Shown here: in pieces, positions 29,388 to 37,496 of the stretch | How positions within the stretch are numbered: the stretch's first letter is position 1 | How the letters are laid out: each line of letters begins with the position of its first letter | NCBI GenBank assembly: GCA_034522075.1 | Contig: JAXHLO010000010.1 | Coordinates: forward strand, 1-64,000 | Direction of reading: 5' to 3' | DNA: 64,000 bases | DNA from: UBA7803 sp034522075 | Lineage (GTDB): Bacteria > Pseudomonadota > Gammaproteobacteria > Pseudomonadales > Azotimanducaceae | Notes under the pieces: generated by a model | The model's database searches: none | What the model was told of the DNA's origin: nothing | What the model saw: the letters and a program-made list of their open reading frames with translations, nothing else | Translations under genes and position numbers: made by a program

Positions 29388-29445
29388 AAGTTCAGCAACT
29401 GCGGCTCTGGTGTAACGCCGAGCTCTACATTGATCCTGTAGCGGT
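29388..29445 (+). promoter_or_regulatory. Repeat A: conserved promoter-like element with dyad
   Basis: AAGTTCAGCAACTGCGGC (29388) and CTACATTGATCCTGTAG (29425-29441) recur with the same 38-bp register at 32310. The 17-mer is a 5-bp dyad (CTACA/TGTAG, 7-bp spacer). No gene starts just downstream of this copy, so it may be the remains of a promoter whose gene was lost. Confidence 0.5.
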
Positions 29446-29567
29446 TCGCGCCGCCGCTTGGTCGTCGCACCGGAGGTCCGCTTTCGGCCATAAGCTGCCG
29501 CCCAGTCCACACGAGCCCTGCGGACCAAGTTCGCTGCAGTGTCGTCCAGCTTTTTAGGGGATTCCTT

Positions 29568-29831
29568 TCACCTGAGGACCTCTCTCGCTCGACGATACGC
29601 CCACTGAGAGCAGAGGCGATTCAGTTCCCCGCCGTACAAGTCGACAGCATCCATCTGCAAACCGCCATTGGCGTCGATGCACTGTCTTCGCATCTCAGCA
29701 GTGAGTTTCTGGCGACTGGAACGATCGTCCCCACCGTAACGATGATCCTGCCCAGACGAACAACCCCCGGCAATACCAAGAACCAGCAGCGTCAGGGCAG
29801 GTAGACAGCAATACAGCAACCGTATGTCCAT
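29568..29831 (-). CDS. Small lipoprotein of unknown function
   Basis: 87 residues from the ATG at 29831 (MDIRLLYCC). The signal segment LPALTLLVLGIAGGCSSG ends in a lipobox, and the mature part has two further cysteines (RRQCIDANG, NRLCSQW) that could form a disulphide. No family recognised. The longer frame upstream is Arg-rich and not protein-like. Its start lies about 140 bp from the divergent regulator gene. Confidence 0.6.
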   Translation of the reverse strand: MDIRLLYCCLPALTLLVLGIAGGCSSGQDHRYGGDDRSSRQKLTAEMRRQCIDANGGLQMDAVDLYGGELNRLCSQWAYRRAREVLR

Positions 29832-29973
29832 GGATGATACCTTCGATGGTGAACGCGGTTGCACTCTACGAAGCGGCGCTAGGCAACTCCTGTAGAAACG
29901 CCTAGCATACCCTCTGGTTCTGCTTCGGGTTTTCTTTGGGTAATCCAATCAATGGCTTACGGGCACGTGGCGG

Positions 29974-32178
29974 ATGACCTGGAATAGTCGGGACGGGATT
30001 GAACCGGCAGGCGGAGCCGGTAAGGCCACGGCGTTTGTCTTCGGCGAGTGGTTGGTCGAGCCGCGACGGGGACAGCTACACAGCGAGTGCGGCGTCCGGA
30101 AGCTGGAGCCCAAGGCCATGGACGTCCTCGTGCTGCTTCTCGAGCATGCCGGCGAAGTCGTCTCGACCAACCAGATTCTCGACTCGGTGTGGCAAGGACG
30201 GGTCGTCGAAGAGGGGGCCGTGCATCAGAAGATGTCGCAGATTCGAGCCGCGCTGGGAGACCATCGCGAGCGGCCCACGTACATCGAGAACATCCCGAAA
30301 CGGGGCTACAGGACGCTCCAATCCGTAAGGGTAACTGCCGTCGCAGGTAGCGGTGATGATCGCGCATGGCATTCTCTTGCTCCCGCTGTGCTCGTCACTG
30401 CAGCAATCGGGGCGACACTGGGCGCCGTACTTGTCGCGCTTTGGCTAAGCCCGTTCGGTGAGAGAGTCCCCTCTGCAGACGACCCACGGGTGCGTCAGTT
30501 CACAATCGACATACCTCAGCCGTTCGCTGACCCTCGATCTTTACAATTTCACCCGAAGCCTGTCGTCATTTCGCCGGACTCAAGTCGAGTGGTCTTCCAT
30601 GGGGATGTTGAGGCGAAATCACAGCTCTACGTTCGGCTCCTCGACACCTTGGACGTGGTAGCGGTCGCCGGCACTGAAGGCGCTACTCCTCACTTCGACA
30701 TATCGCCGGACGGAGCGTGGGTTGCGTTCGTGGACCACGCTGACTTGAGACTCAAGAAGGTTCCCGTCACTGGCGGAACGCCCACACTTATCTGCGAACC
30801 TGAGGGAAGGATTCAGACAGTTCACTGGGGTGCTCAAGACAGGATTGTCTTCGATACAAACGCCTCTAGGGGTATCTTCAGCGTGTCAGCGGCTGGTGGA
30901 ACTCCGCGCCAGATTACGTCGCCCGAAGATGGAGTCGTGCACAAGCACCCGCACCTGATGCCGGATGGGAAGACGATGCTCTTCACTGTAGGTACTCGAG
31001 GAGGGACCGCTCGACAAGCTGACGAAATCTATGCCGTTTCGCTGGAGACAGAACAGCAGACAGCTTTGCTGCGTGGCGCATCGGCGAAGTTCGTTCCCCC
31101 TGCAAGCATGCTCTACTACCGAGACGGCGTGCTGTGGAGCGCGGAGTTCGATCGTGATCGCGTGCAGGTCAACGGCCAGAGCCTCGCCGTTACGGACGAG
31201 GTTCAATATCGATGGTACGCAAACTACAGCCTCTCGACGGACGGGACACTCGTGTATGTGAAGTCGTCGAAACTGTTGGATAGGAGCCTTGTCTGGGTGG
31301 ATCTGGAAGGTCGAGAGCAGGAGTTGGGCTTCGAACAAAAACCATTCGCCGAGCCTCGAATTTCGCCTCAAGGAGATCGAATCGCTGTGGTGATCGAGAG
31401 TAAGAATGGCGCAGACCTTTGGCTGTACGATCTGGAGCGCCGTACAGGCAACCGCCTGACCTTCGACGAGTCGCGAGAAGCGCAACCGGCTTGGACGCCG
31501 GATGGGGAGGGGCTCATCTACTCCACAAAAAGAGTAGATGACCTATTTCTTCTCATGACGCGTGGGAAACATGAACCGATTCAGCTTACTGATACGCCAA
31601 ACTACGAGTTCGCAAACCTCGTGACTCGCGATGGCAGGCAGATCCTTGTGCACTACTATGGCGCCGAGACCGGGATGGGCGATGTGGGAGTTCTCAGCGT
31701 CGAGGGCGGGGCGGTGGAGCCTTTGCTCACCGAAGCCTATAACGAGACGGGTGCGGCGTTGTCCCCTAACGAAGAGTGGATTGCATACGCCTCGGCCCGC
31801 TCTGGACGCCACGAAATCTACGTCCGACCTTATCCCAATGTGGATGACGGATTGTGGCGAGTATCCAAAGAGGGGGGAAAGCACCCAGTCTGGGGCTCGG
31901 ATAGTCGCTTGTTCTACTGGGGCCAGACCCACATCATGCTCGTCGGCGTCGCGACCACCTCCGAGTTCGGCATGACGGGGCCTAAGCCCCTTTTCTCTCA
32001 TCAAGGCTATTTGTATAGCACCAACAAAATGTTCGACTTTGATCGGACCAACAACCGATTCCTCATGGTAAAGGAGCCCCCAGAGAATACGGGGCGGAGC
32101 AACACCCTTGTGGTCATCGACAACTGGCCAACCTTTGTTCGCAGGTCGGCGGCACGTGGACAACAAGATCTCCTCTGA
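29974..32178 (+). CDS. CadC-like transmembrane regulator with beta-propeller sensor
   Basis: 734 residues. Residues about 20-118 form an OmpR-type winged helix (FVFGEWLVEPRRGQL, KLEPKAMDVLVLLLEHAG, KRGYRTL). One transmembrane segment lies at about 136-158. The rest is a periplasmic PD40/TolB-like propeller (FDISPDGAWVAFVDH, PHLMPDGKTMLFTV, PRISPQGDRIAVVIE, GAALSPNEEWIAYAS). So it is a one-component regulator that binds DNA from the membrane and senses an extracytoplasmic signal. The ligand is unknown. It is flanked by repeat A and repeat B and is the nearest candidate to read them. Confidence 0.9.
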   Translation: MTWNSRDGIEPAGGAGKATAFVFGEWLVEPRRGQLHSECGVRKLEPKAMDVLVLLLEHAGEVVSTNQILDSVWQGRVVEEGAVHQKMSQIRAALGDHRERPTYIENIPKRGYRTLQSVRVTAVAGSGDDRAWHSLAPAVLVTAAIGATLGAVLVALWLSPFGERVPSADDPRVRQFTIDIPQPFADPRSLQFHPKPVVISPDSSRVVFHGDVEAKSQLYVRLLDTLDVVAVAGTEGATPHFDISPDGAWVAFVDHADLRLKKVPVTGGTPTLICEPEGRIQTVHWGAQDRIVFDTNASRGIFSVSAAGGTPRQITSPEDGVVHKHPHLMPDGKTMLFTVGTRGGTARQADEIYAVSLETEQQTALLRGASAKFVPPASMLYYRDGVLWSAEFDRDRVQVNGQSLAVTDEVQYRWYANYSLSTDGTLVYVKSSKLLDRSLVWVDLEGREQELGFEQKPFAEPRISPQGDRIAVVIESKNGADLWLYDLERRTGNRLTFDESREAQPAWTPDGEGLIYSTKRVDDLFLLMTRGKHEPIQLTDTPNYEFANLVTRDGRQILVHYYGAETGMGDVGVLSVEGGAVEPLLTEAYNETGAALSPNEEWIAYASARSGRHEIYVRPYPNVDDGLWRVSKEGGKHPVWGSDSRLFYWGQTHIMLVGVATTSEFGMTGPKPLFSHQGYLYSTNKMFDFDRTNNRFLMVKEPPENTGRSNTLVVIDNWPTFVRRSAARGQQDLL

Positions 32179-32309
32179 TCCCTGGTATGTCGGCTCAGGG
32201 TCGAACTGAGACGTTCGCTGCGACGCACAATAGCGACCGGAAAGGTGCTTGAAGCGGACATCCCGGCTCTCGGGGCAGTATTCGGGCAAGCGCAAAGATG
32301 GGCGATAGT

Positions 32310-32367
32310 AAGTTTAACAACTGCGGCATCTAAGTAAGACAGGGCGATACATTGATCTTGTAGCGGT
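32310..32367 (+). promoter_or_regulatory. Repeat B: conserved promoter-like element with dyad
   Basis: AAGTTTAACAACTGCGGC at 32310 matches repeat A at 16 of 18 positions, and ATACATTGATCTTGTAG at 32347-32363 matches its dyad at 15 of 17. Spacing is identical. It is 155-210 bp before the CMD gene and directs the same way. Confidence 0.55.
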
Positions 32368-32410
32368 CAGTGAAAGTGCCGCGTGCGCCATAGCTCAGCG
32401 CCGTGGATCT

Positions 32411-32437
32411 GGAACGTTATCACGGTTCCGGATTTTT
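32411..32437 (+). terminator. Terminator-like hairpin in CMD leader
   Basis: GGAAC-N9-GTTCC followed by GGATTTTTG. The stem is short (5 bp). Being between repeat B and the CMD start, it could attenuate that transcript or end one from upstream. Confidence 0.35.
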
Positions 32438-32521
32438 GCTCCGCAGTGCTACGATTGCAGCAGCGAACGCGGTCAAATGTCGACGTGGATATCTGTCAGG
32501 ACAGCCAAAGCGGAGACTCAT

Positions 32522-33091
32522 ATGCCACGCCTCGAACCGATGAGCGAACATGATCTCAACCAAGAGCAGAAGGCATTCCTGGACCGACTAAACGAGGGCC
32601 CGCGCGGTAGCCGCGGCCGGATTGGTCTAATCGGGCCTTATGGAGTGTGGGCTCGTGCCCCTCACGTTGGCGAGCCGGCGCAGCGCCTCGGGGCCGCGTT
32701 GCGATTCGGCACGACGCTTCCGGAAAACGTCAAAGAGGTCGCCATCTGCACCGTTGGGGCCTTCTACCGAGCGAAGTTTGAATTCGCCGCCCATCGGCGC
32801 CTGGCCCTTCTCGCAGGTGTTAGCGAATCCGCCCTCGATCAGCTGCAGGCGGGAGAGCCACCGACATTGGAGGGCGACGAGGCGCTTGCTCATGCTTTTA
32901 CCGACCAGATGCTCCGACAACATCGTCCCAGCCAGTCGACTTACGAGCAATTGTTCGAGATCTTCAGTGAGACCGGCCTGATCGAGCTGGTCTCACTGAT
33001 TGGATACTACTGTCTGGTTTCGCATACGCTCAATGCATTCGATGTCGAGCTGTTGGACGGTATGGTGAACCCGTTTCCCGGCGCGGATTGA
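32522..33091 (+). CDS. Carboxymuconolactone decarboxylase-family protein
   Basis: 189 residues from the ATG at 32522 (GGAG nine bases upstream). TTLPENVKEVAICTVGAFYRAKFEFAAH is the AhpD/CMD-like core, but the CxxC of peroxidase-active AhpD proteins is absent. The FE(F/W)xxH variant is common in catabolic clusters beside luciferase-like and EthD genes, as here. True decarboxylase activity is unproven for such proteins. It is 18 bp before the next gene and probably co-transcribed. Confidence 0.8.
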   Translation: MPRLEPMSEHDLNQEQKAFLDRLNEGPRGSRGRIGLIGPYGVWARAPHVGEPAQRLGAALRFGTTLPENVKEVAICTVGAFYRAKFEFAAHRRLALLAGVSESALDQLQAGEPPTLEGDEALAHAFTDQMLRQHRPSQSTYEQLFEIFSETGLIELVSLIGYYCLVSHTLNAFDVELLDGMVNPFPGAD

Positions 33092-33109
33092 CGCGACAGA
33101 GAGGTCGGC

Positions 33110-33736
33110 ATGCACGGATTGCGATTCGGCGTTAGCTACGATTTCCGCAACCCACCGGATTCCGGCGTCCCCGATCCGGTGTTCTATCAAGAGATCCTCG
33201 AGCAGGTGCGCTGGCTCGATTCAATCGGTGCCGACTTGGTGTGGTTCACAGAGCATCACTTCGTGGAGGACGGGTATCTGCCGAGCTGGGTACCCGTGGC
33301 CGGTGCGATGGCGTCCACGACCACCCGAGTGCGCTTCGGCACCGACATATGTCTGATGCCGTTCAATCATCCCATTCGCCTTGCCGAGGATCTGGCGGTG
33401 CTGGACAACCTTTCCGATGGCCGGGTCGAGATCGGCCTGGGGATGGGTTACGCCCCGCACGAGTTCCGAGGCTTCGGTGTTCCCCCGAGCCGGCGAGTTT
33501 CACTCATGAACGAGGGTATCGAGGTTCTGCAGCGCTGCTTCGCCGGCGAACGTTTCAGTTACCACGGGAAGCGCTATCAGTTCGAGGATGTCGTCATCAC
33601 TCCAGGCTATGTTCAACCTGAAGGTCCGCCGTTGTGGATACATGGCGATGCCGCCGGGTTTGCGTGCGGAACGCATGGCCAGCAGCCTCGAGCGGCTGTT
33701 CAAAGCGGTGGTCCCCCGGGTCAAGGCGGCATTTAA
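33110..33736 (+). pseudogene. LLM-class flavin-dependent oxidoreductase, truncated
   Basis: The first about 170 residues are a good luciferase-like monooxygenase N-terminus (DLVWFTEHHFVEDGYLP, RVRFGTDICLMPFNHPIRLAED, GRVEIGLGMGYAPHEF). After GPPLWIHGDA the sequence is not protein-like in this frame. In the +2 frame it reads on as MPPGLRAERMASSLERLF and AVVPRVKAAFNQS with a stop, which looks like a displaced C-terminus. Full members have about 320-350 residues, so about 120 residues are missing. This points to an internal deletion with frameshift, and the enzyme is probably inactive. Confidence 0.75.
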
Positions 33737-33766
33737 CCAAAGCTGACGCGCCGGTCGGGCATTCGG

Positions 33767-34312
33767 TTATGAATCGTACCGTGTCATGCTCGTAACCAGC
33801 CGCCGCGGTGACCGCGCCGTATCCGCGAAGTTCTCGACATCTGCAGCGATAATGGGCCGGCTGTCTGGGCCGGAGTAAAACCGCTGGCGTAAATCCTCCG
33901 TTGTCTTGAAGCCGCAAAGCGCGAAACCATCGTACGGCACGCCGACAAAAGTGTGGACCACGCTGAGCTGGGTATAGTGAGTCATGAATCCGTGATGCTC
34001 GAGCGCCAGCGGAGCGTGGATGTCGCGCCAGTGGTCATCGGCTTCACGGTGGGTGAGTGATGGGCGACGTATCAGCGGAAACAGCCCCACGACGGCCGGT
34101 AGTCCGGACTTCAAGAGCCGGCGGTAGACCAGGTACAGACCGACATCGGCAATGGCTGCGAGTGTCTCCAGGTCGTCGGTGATCACGGTTGCCAGGGCAT
34201 GAAACGGCAAGTCGGGAATCTGGCGCTCATCAGCGTACAACGTGCCGCCCAGACCGCGGGTGAGCGCCTGTGCCGTTGTTACGTCCGTAGTGGCTATCGC
34301 GAGTTCCAGCAT
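33767..34312 (-). CDS. EthD-domain protein
   Basis: 181 residues from the ATG at 34312 (CGGAG upstream; the longer frame would run through repeat C). PSLTHREADDHWRDIHAPLALEH is the EthD signature (two helices with W..HAPL.). EthD proteins are dimeric alpha-beta barrels found in ether, polyketide and aromatic degradation; their catalytic role is often auxiliary. It converges on the broken LLM gene and has repeat C 29 bp upstream of its start. Confidence 0.8.
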   Translation of the reverse strand: MLELAIATTDVTTAQALTRGLGGTLYADERQIPDLPFHALATVITDDLETLAAIADVGLYLVYRRLLKSGLPAVVGLFPLIRRPSLTHREADDHWRDIHAPLALEHHGFMTHYTQLSVVHTFVGVPYDGFALCGFKTTEDLRQRFYSGPDSRPIIAADVENFADTARSPRRLVTSMTRYDS

Positions 34313-34340
34313 GGCTCCGATACTAGAGGACAAAAGGGCA

Positions 34341-34357
34341 CTACATTGATGCTGTAG
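34341..34357. promoter_or_regulatory. Repeat C: third copy of the 17-bp dyad
   Basis: CTACATTGATGCTGTAG differs from repeat A at one base of 17. It lies 29 bp upstream of the EthD start, a normal operator position. The surrounding 40 bases do not match repeats A and B. Confidence 0.55.
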
Positions 34358-34429
34358 GACTCGGGTACCTGCTTGGTCATTCAAAGGTCCGCTGCGAGCC
34401 TGTCGGGAAAGGTAAGTCTGGGCTGTCTG

Positions 34430-35638
34430 TCATACTGGTAACCCGCTTTTCACAACCTTGCTCACCGCATCATGGTTCGCCAATGCAGCGATGTCGTCGA
34501 GTGGATTCACGGGGCTGATCACTACGTCGCCACGCATGCCAGGTGCCAGTCTGCCAATCTGTGCTTCTTTGCGGAGAATCGTCGGGTTCATGACGTACAT
34601 GGCATGTAGTATCGCTTCTGCCGACTCGACCTGGGCGCGAATCGCAAACTCATCGCGCTGCAACCGCTGGATTTCCCCAATAAGGTCTGTGCCCCAACCC
34701 ATTCTGACGCCTGCGTTTGAGGCAATTGCCAGGGACTGTACGCCAGATCTGAGCACCGCTTCGTTCTTGGCGAGGTTGCGTTCCGGAAAACCGAGCCGGC
34801 GACCTTCTTCTGCCATGCCCTTGTAAGTGACGAGCGTGGGTACGAGCCACGCGTCGTGCTCTACCATCAAGGCCGCAGTTTCTTCATCAATTAGGTTGCC
34901 GTGCTCGATACACTTCACGCCGTTTCGGACCGCAAGCTTTACAGCTTCTGGCGTATAGGCGTGGGCGCTTACGTAAGTTTTCCGGTTCTTTGCCTCCTGT
35001 ACAGCTGCCTGAACCTCGGCCTCGGTGTACTGCGTGCAGTCCAGAGGGTCCATGGGGGTCGCAACTCCACCGGAAACATGGATCTTCAGAAAGTCTGCCC
35101 CGGCGCGCAGTACATGTCGCGCCGCTTTGCGAACCGCATCCGGGCCATCAGCGACAATGCCGAAAGCACTGTGTCGCATCTGGCAGGCACAATCTGGTAC
35201 GGGCAGCGTGCCACCTTCAACGTCGCCGTGCCCACCCGTTTGCGAAATCATGAGATTCGCCTGGACGATGTCCGGGCCTTTCGCCATGCCGGCAGAGATT
35301 GCACGCCGTAAGCCCGTGACGTCTCCTCCCAGGTCGCGAACGGTAGTGAACCCACGGGCGAGGGTCTCTTCACTCAGCCTCGCCATGGCTATTCCGAACT
35401 GCACTTCAGTCCATTGTGAAAGTCGTGCGAAGTTAAGGGTTGCGAGACGAAAATGTACGTGAGCATCAATGAACCCGGGGAGCAGGAACTGGCCATCGGC
35501 ATCAACAACGTGGTCAGCCTTTGTGGCACCTGTGGTACCAGCAATTCGACCGTCTTCGATAACGAGTGTCTCGTTCGGCCGGATATCCATGGTTGTTGGG
35601 TCAAGTATTGAACCGCCGCGAATCGTTGTTGTTACCAT
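34430..35638 (-). CDS. Amidohydrolase (imidazolonepropionase/prolidase-like)
   Basis: 402 residues, GAGGAG upstream. PGFIDAHVHFRL carries the HxH metal pair. FLKIHVSGG supplies the bridging lysine, VSAHAYTPEAV and CIEHGNLI the further histidines, and MGWGTDLIG the catalytic Asp. The overall form is that of cytosolic Xaa-Pro dipeptidase/imidazolonepropionase-like amidohydrolases, which often act on carbamates, amides or organophosphates. The substrate is unknown. It starts about 110 bp from the LURP-one gene, on the same strand. Confidence 0.85.
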   Translation of the reverse strand: MVTTTIRGGSILDPTTMDIRPNETLVIEDGRIAGTTGATKADHVVDADGQFLLPGFIDAHVHFRLATLNFARLSQWTEVQFGIAMARLSEETLARGFTTVRDLGGDVTGLRRAISAGMAKGPDIVQANLMISQTGGHGDVEGGTLPVPDCACQMRHSAFGIVADGPDAVRKAARHVLRAGADFLKIHVSGGVATPMDPLDCTQYTEAEVQAAVQEAKNRKTYVSAHAYTPEAVKLAVRNGVKCIEHGNLIDEETAALMVEHDAWLVPTLVTYKGMAEEGRRLGFPERNLAKNEAVLRSGVQSLAIASNAGVRMGWGTDLIGEIQRLQRDEFAIRAQVESAEAILHAMYVMNPTILRKEAQIGRLAPGMRGDVVISPVNPLDDIAALANHDAVSKVVKSGLPV

Positions 35639-35745
35639 GGTCGCTCCTCTGTATCAGGCGGAATCGTACTGCGAAGAAGGCTTTGAAGCGATCAGTGTCA
35701 GTCTCGTCGTCCGCCGAGCTCATCGAGTGGATCGAGCGGATGCCG

Positions 35746-36351
35746 TCACTGCCGGCCCTCGACGGCACTGAACAATACGCCGGCGGCGACCGCCAGGCGC
35801 CGGTCGAAGGTCTCGCCGGGGTCGCCGGAAAGGTCCAGGTCGAGCTTGAAGATCACAGGGTTGAAGCGCTGGCGGTAGATGGCCGCGGTGCGGCCCTGGA
35901 TTTCCGCGTGATAGCGCTGGGGCAGGATGACTGACACCAGGTCGACGAAGCGGCGCGCCAATGCTTTGACCGTGGAGTCTTCCATGATGCGGCCGACCTC
36001 CTGGCCGGCGGCGTCGAATACCTGCCACTGGTCGCGCAGAAATGTGGAGGACAGACCCTCGCGTTTCAGCGTGCCGACCCGCTCCCCCGTGGCCGAATCG
36101 TGGACGTCGTAGGCACCCGAGAAATCGAACACGCTCTGAGTGGAAATGCGCAGCAGCTCAGTGGACTTCGCTTCGTCGTCGTAGAGGCGGATGTCCTCCT
36201 TGAGCCGGAAGCGCTTCTGATCGGAGTAGAGCACCAGCTCGCCGTCGCCGGCGAATATGTGAAAGGCGCCGCCGAACAGGCGGAAGAACTGGGTGCGGAT
36301 GGTGTAATGGTCGTGGCTGAACCGTGCGGCGTGGTCTGTGGTCTCGGTCAC
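35746..36351 (-). CDS. LURP-one-related/scramblase-like protein
   Basis: 201 residues. The FDFSGAYDVHDSATGERVG and WQVFDAAGQEVGRIMEDS segments show the repeated beta pattern of the LURP-one/tubby C-terminal-like fold, preceded by FRLFGGAFHIF. No signal peptide or catalytic motif. Proteins of this fold in bacteria have no fixed function and may bind lipid or membranes. Confidence 0.6.
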   Translation of the reverse strand: MTETTDHAARFSHDHYTIRTQFFRLFGGAFHIFAGDGELVLYSDQKRFRLKEDIRLYDDEAKSTELLRISTQSVFDFSGAYDVHDSATGERVGTLKREGLSSTFLRDQWQVFDAAGQEVGRIMEDSTVKALARRFVDLVSVILPQRYHAEIQGRTAAIYRQRFNPVIFKLDLDLSGDPGETFDRRLAVAAGVLFSAVEGRQ

Positions 36352-36475
36352 ACATGTCTCCTCGAATCGCTGGCCGTCTGGCCGATCGGGCCCATGGTAC
36401 CGGATCGTGTTCAGGCCGGATTCACTCGCTCTGCGCGATGCTGTGTCTCAGTGCGGCGCAAGACGAGAACGCGTG

Positions 36476-36674
36476 ATGAAGGAGATGAAGGAAGCGGCCA
36501 TAGGCGTATTGCTGATCGCCGCCAGCAGGAGTGCATCGCCCTTGCCATGTATTGGGAAGCGCGCGGCGAAGGTCGGCGCGGTATGGAGGCCGTAGGCTGG
36601 ACGATTCTCAACCGTACCGGCAGCGCGCCCGAGTGCGCACGGCACAGATAGGCGGGCACGTGTTCTATCGCTAG
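36476..36674 (+). pseudogene. SleB-type cell-wall hydrolase fragment
   Basis: MKEMKEAAIGVLLIAAS looks like a signal peptide. After a frame change, ECIALAMYWEARGEGRRGMEAVGWTILNR matches the SleB (Hydrolase_2) core with its catalytic-site Glu. The end (GGHVFYR and stop) is in a third frame. Family members are about 150-200 residues, so most of the domain is missing. Confidence 0.65.
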
Positions 36675-37267
36675 CGCAGTGCAGCTTCGATGGCGTCGCG
36701 CAGTTTGTCCTTGCCGAAAAAGATTTCATCCCCCACGAAGAGCGTGGGTGAACCGAAGGTGCCGCGCTCCACCGAGGCTTCGGTTTGTTCGATCAGCGCC
36801 TGTTTGACGGCAGGGTCCGCCGTGCCTGCGAAGATCTCCTGCGTGGGCAGCCCGGCGGCGTCCAGGGCCGTGGCGATCACGTCGTCTTCGTCCATCTTCA
36901 ACGCCTGTTCCCACATGGCGGCATACACCGCGTCGATGTAGCGGTGGTAGATGCCGGCGCGCCGGGCGAACACGGCCCCGCGCATGATCTTCAGTGTGTT
37001 GACGGGAAAATGCGGATTCGCTACCGGGGGCTCGATGCCGTGTTCCCGACAGAAGCGCTGCGTTTCGATGCGCTGGTATTCCGGCTTGTTGCGGATTCCC
37101 TGCAGCGATACGGCCGGCGAAACGTTGTTGGTGGCTTTGAAGACACCCCCCAACAGGATCGGCACGTACTCGAATTCGATGCCCGTTTCCGCCGTCGTTG
37201 CTGGAATGACTTTGTGCACCAGGTAGGCGTTGGGGCTGCCGAAGTCGTAGTGAAATTCAATCTTCAT
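36671..37267 (-). CDS. 2-hydroxychromene-2-carboxylate isomerase-like (DsbA/kappa-GST fold)
   Basis: 198 residues from the ATG at 37267 (GGAGAG upstream). EFHYDFGSPNAYLVHKVIP is the start of HCCA isomerases, with a Ser in place of the DsbA CxxC; FGSPTLFVGDEIFFGKDKL is the C-terminal cis-Pro region. These glutathione-dependent cytosolic enzymes act in naphthalene-type catabolism, but close relatives serve other unknown reactions. The rest of a naphthalene pathway is not in the window. Its stop abuts the decayed SleB fragment. Confidence 0.8.
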   Translation of the reverse strand: MKIEFHYDFGSPNAYLVHKVIPATTAETGIEFEYVPILLGGVFKATNNVSPAVSLQGIRNKPEYQRIETQRFCREHGIEPPVANPHFPVNTLKIMRGAVFARRAGIYHRYIDAVYAAMWEQALKMDEDDVIATALDAAGLPTQEIFAGTADPAVKQALIEQTEASVERGTFGSPTLFVGDEIFFGKDKLRDAIEAALR

Positions 37268-37433
37268 GCGTTCTCTCCACTGGCAGAGAGTTTCCTGATG
37301 TGGAACCCCGGCCGCTGGTCCATCATTACCCGTCCACAGGAAGGACGGCAAGCGACCCCCGGCGTGGCAGCGCCCGAGCGCCTTCCGGTGGTATCTTGAG
37401 AGTCTGAGCGACGCAATCAGGGAGGAGACGGTT

Positions 37434-37475
37434 ATGCGTACCATCGACGATTTCCTTGCCCATAATCAGAACTGA
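37434..37475 (+). pseudogene. 13-codon ORF, possible 5' remnant of beta-carbonic anhydrase
   Basis: A strong GGAGGAG site precedes MRTIDDFLAHNQN and a stop. This resembles the first residues of Can-type carbonic anhydrases (usually followed by W). TGA in place of TGG would explain the stop, and no further family sequence follows. It could also be a leader peptide for the NUDIX gene, which starts 21 bp later. Confidence 0.3.
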
Positions 37476-37496
37476 GCCGGAAATCGAGGACAGCGA

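Larger units (their letters stand above)
32179..32521. other. Leader region of the CMD gene
   Basis: No gene. It contains repeat B (32310-32367), then a hairpin plus T-run (32411-32437), then the ribosome site GGAG before the ATG at 32522. A 12-base match to the tRNA-Ala 5' part (GCCATAGCTCAG, 32387-32398) is present without other tRNA arms. Confidence 0.5.

Noticed and set aside
29425..29441. The 17-bp dyad as a tRNA anticodon-arm remnant
   Set aside because: It shares the CTACA/TGTAG stem with tRNA-Ala, but the flanks do not match any tRNA and the element recurs with promoter-like spacing.
32387..32398. 12-bp match to the 5' part of tRNA-Ala
   Set aside because: No acceptor, anticodon or T arm in the right spacing; probably chance.
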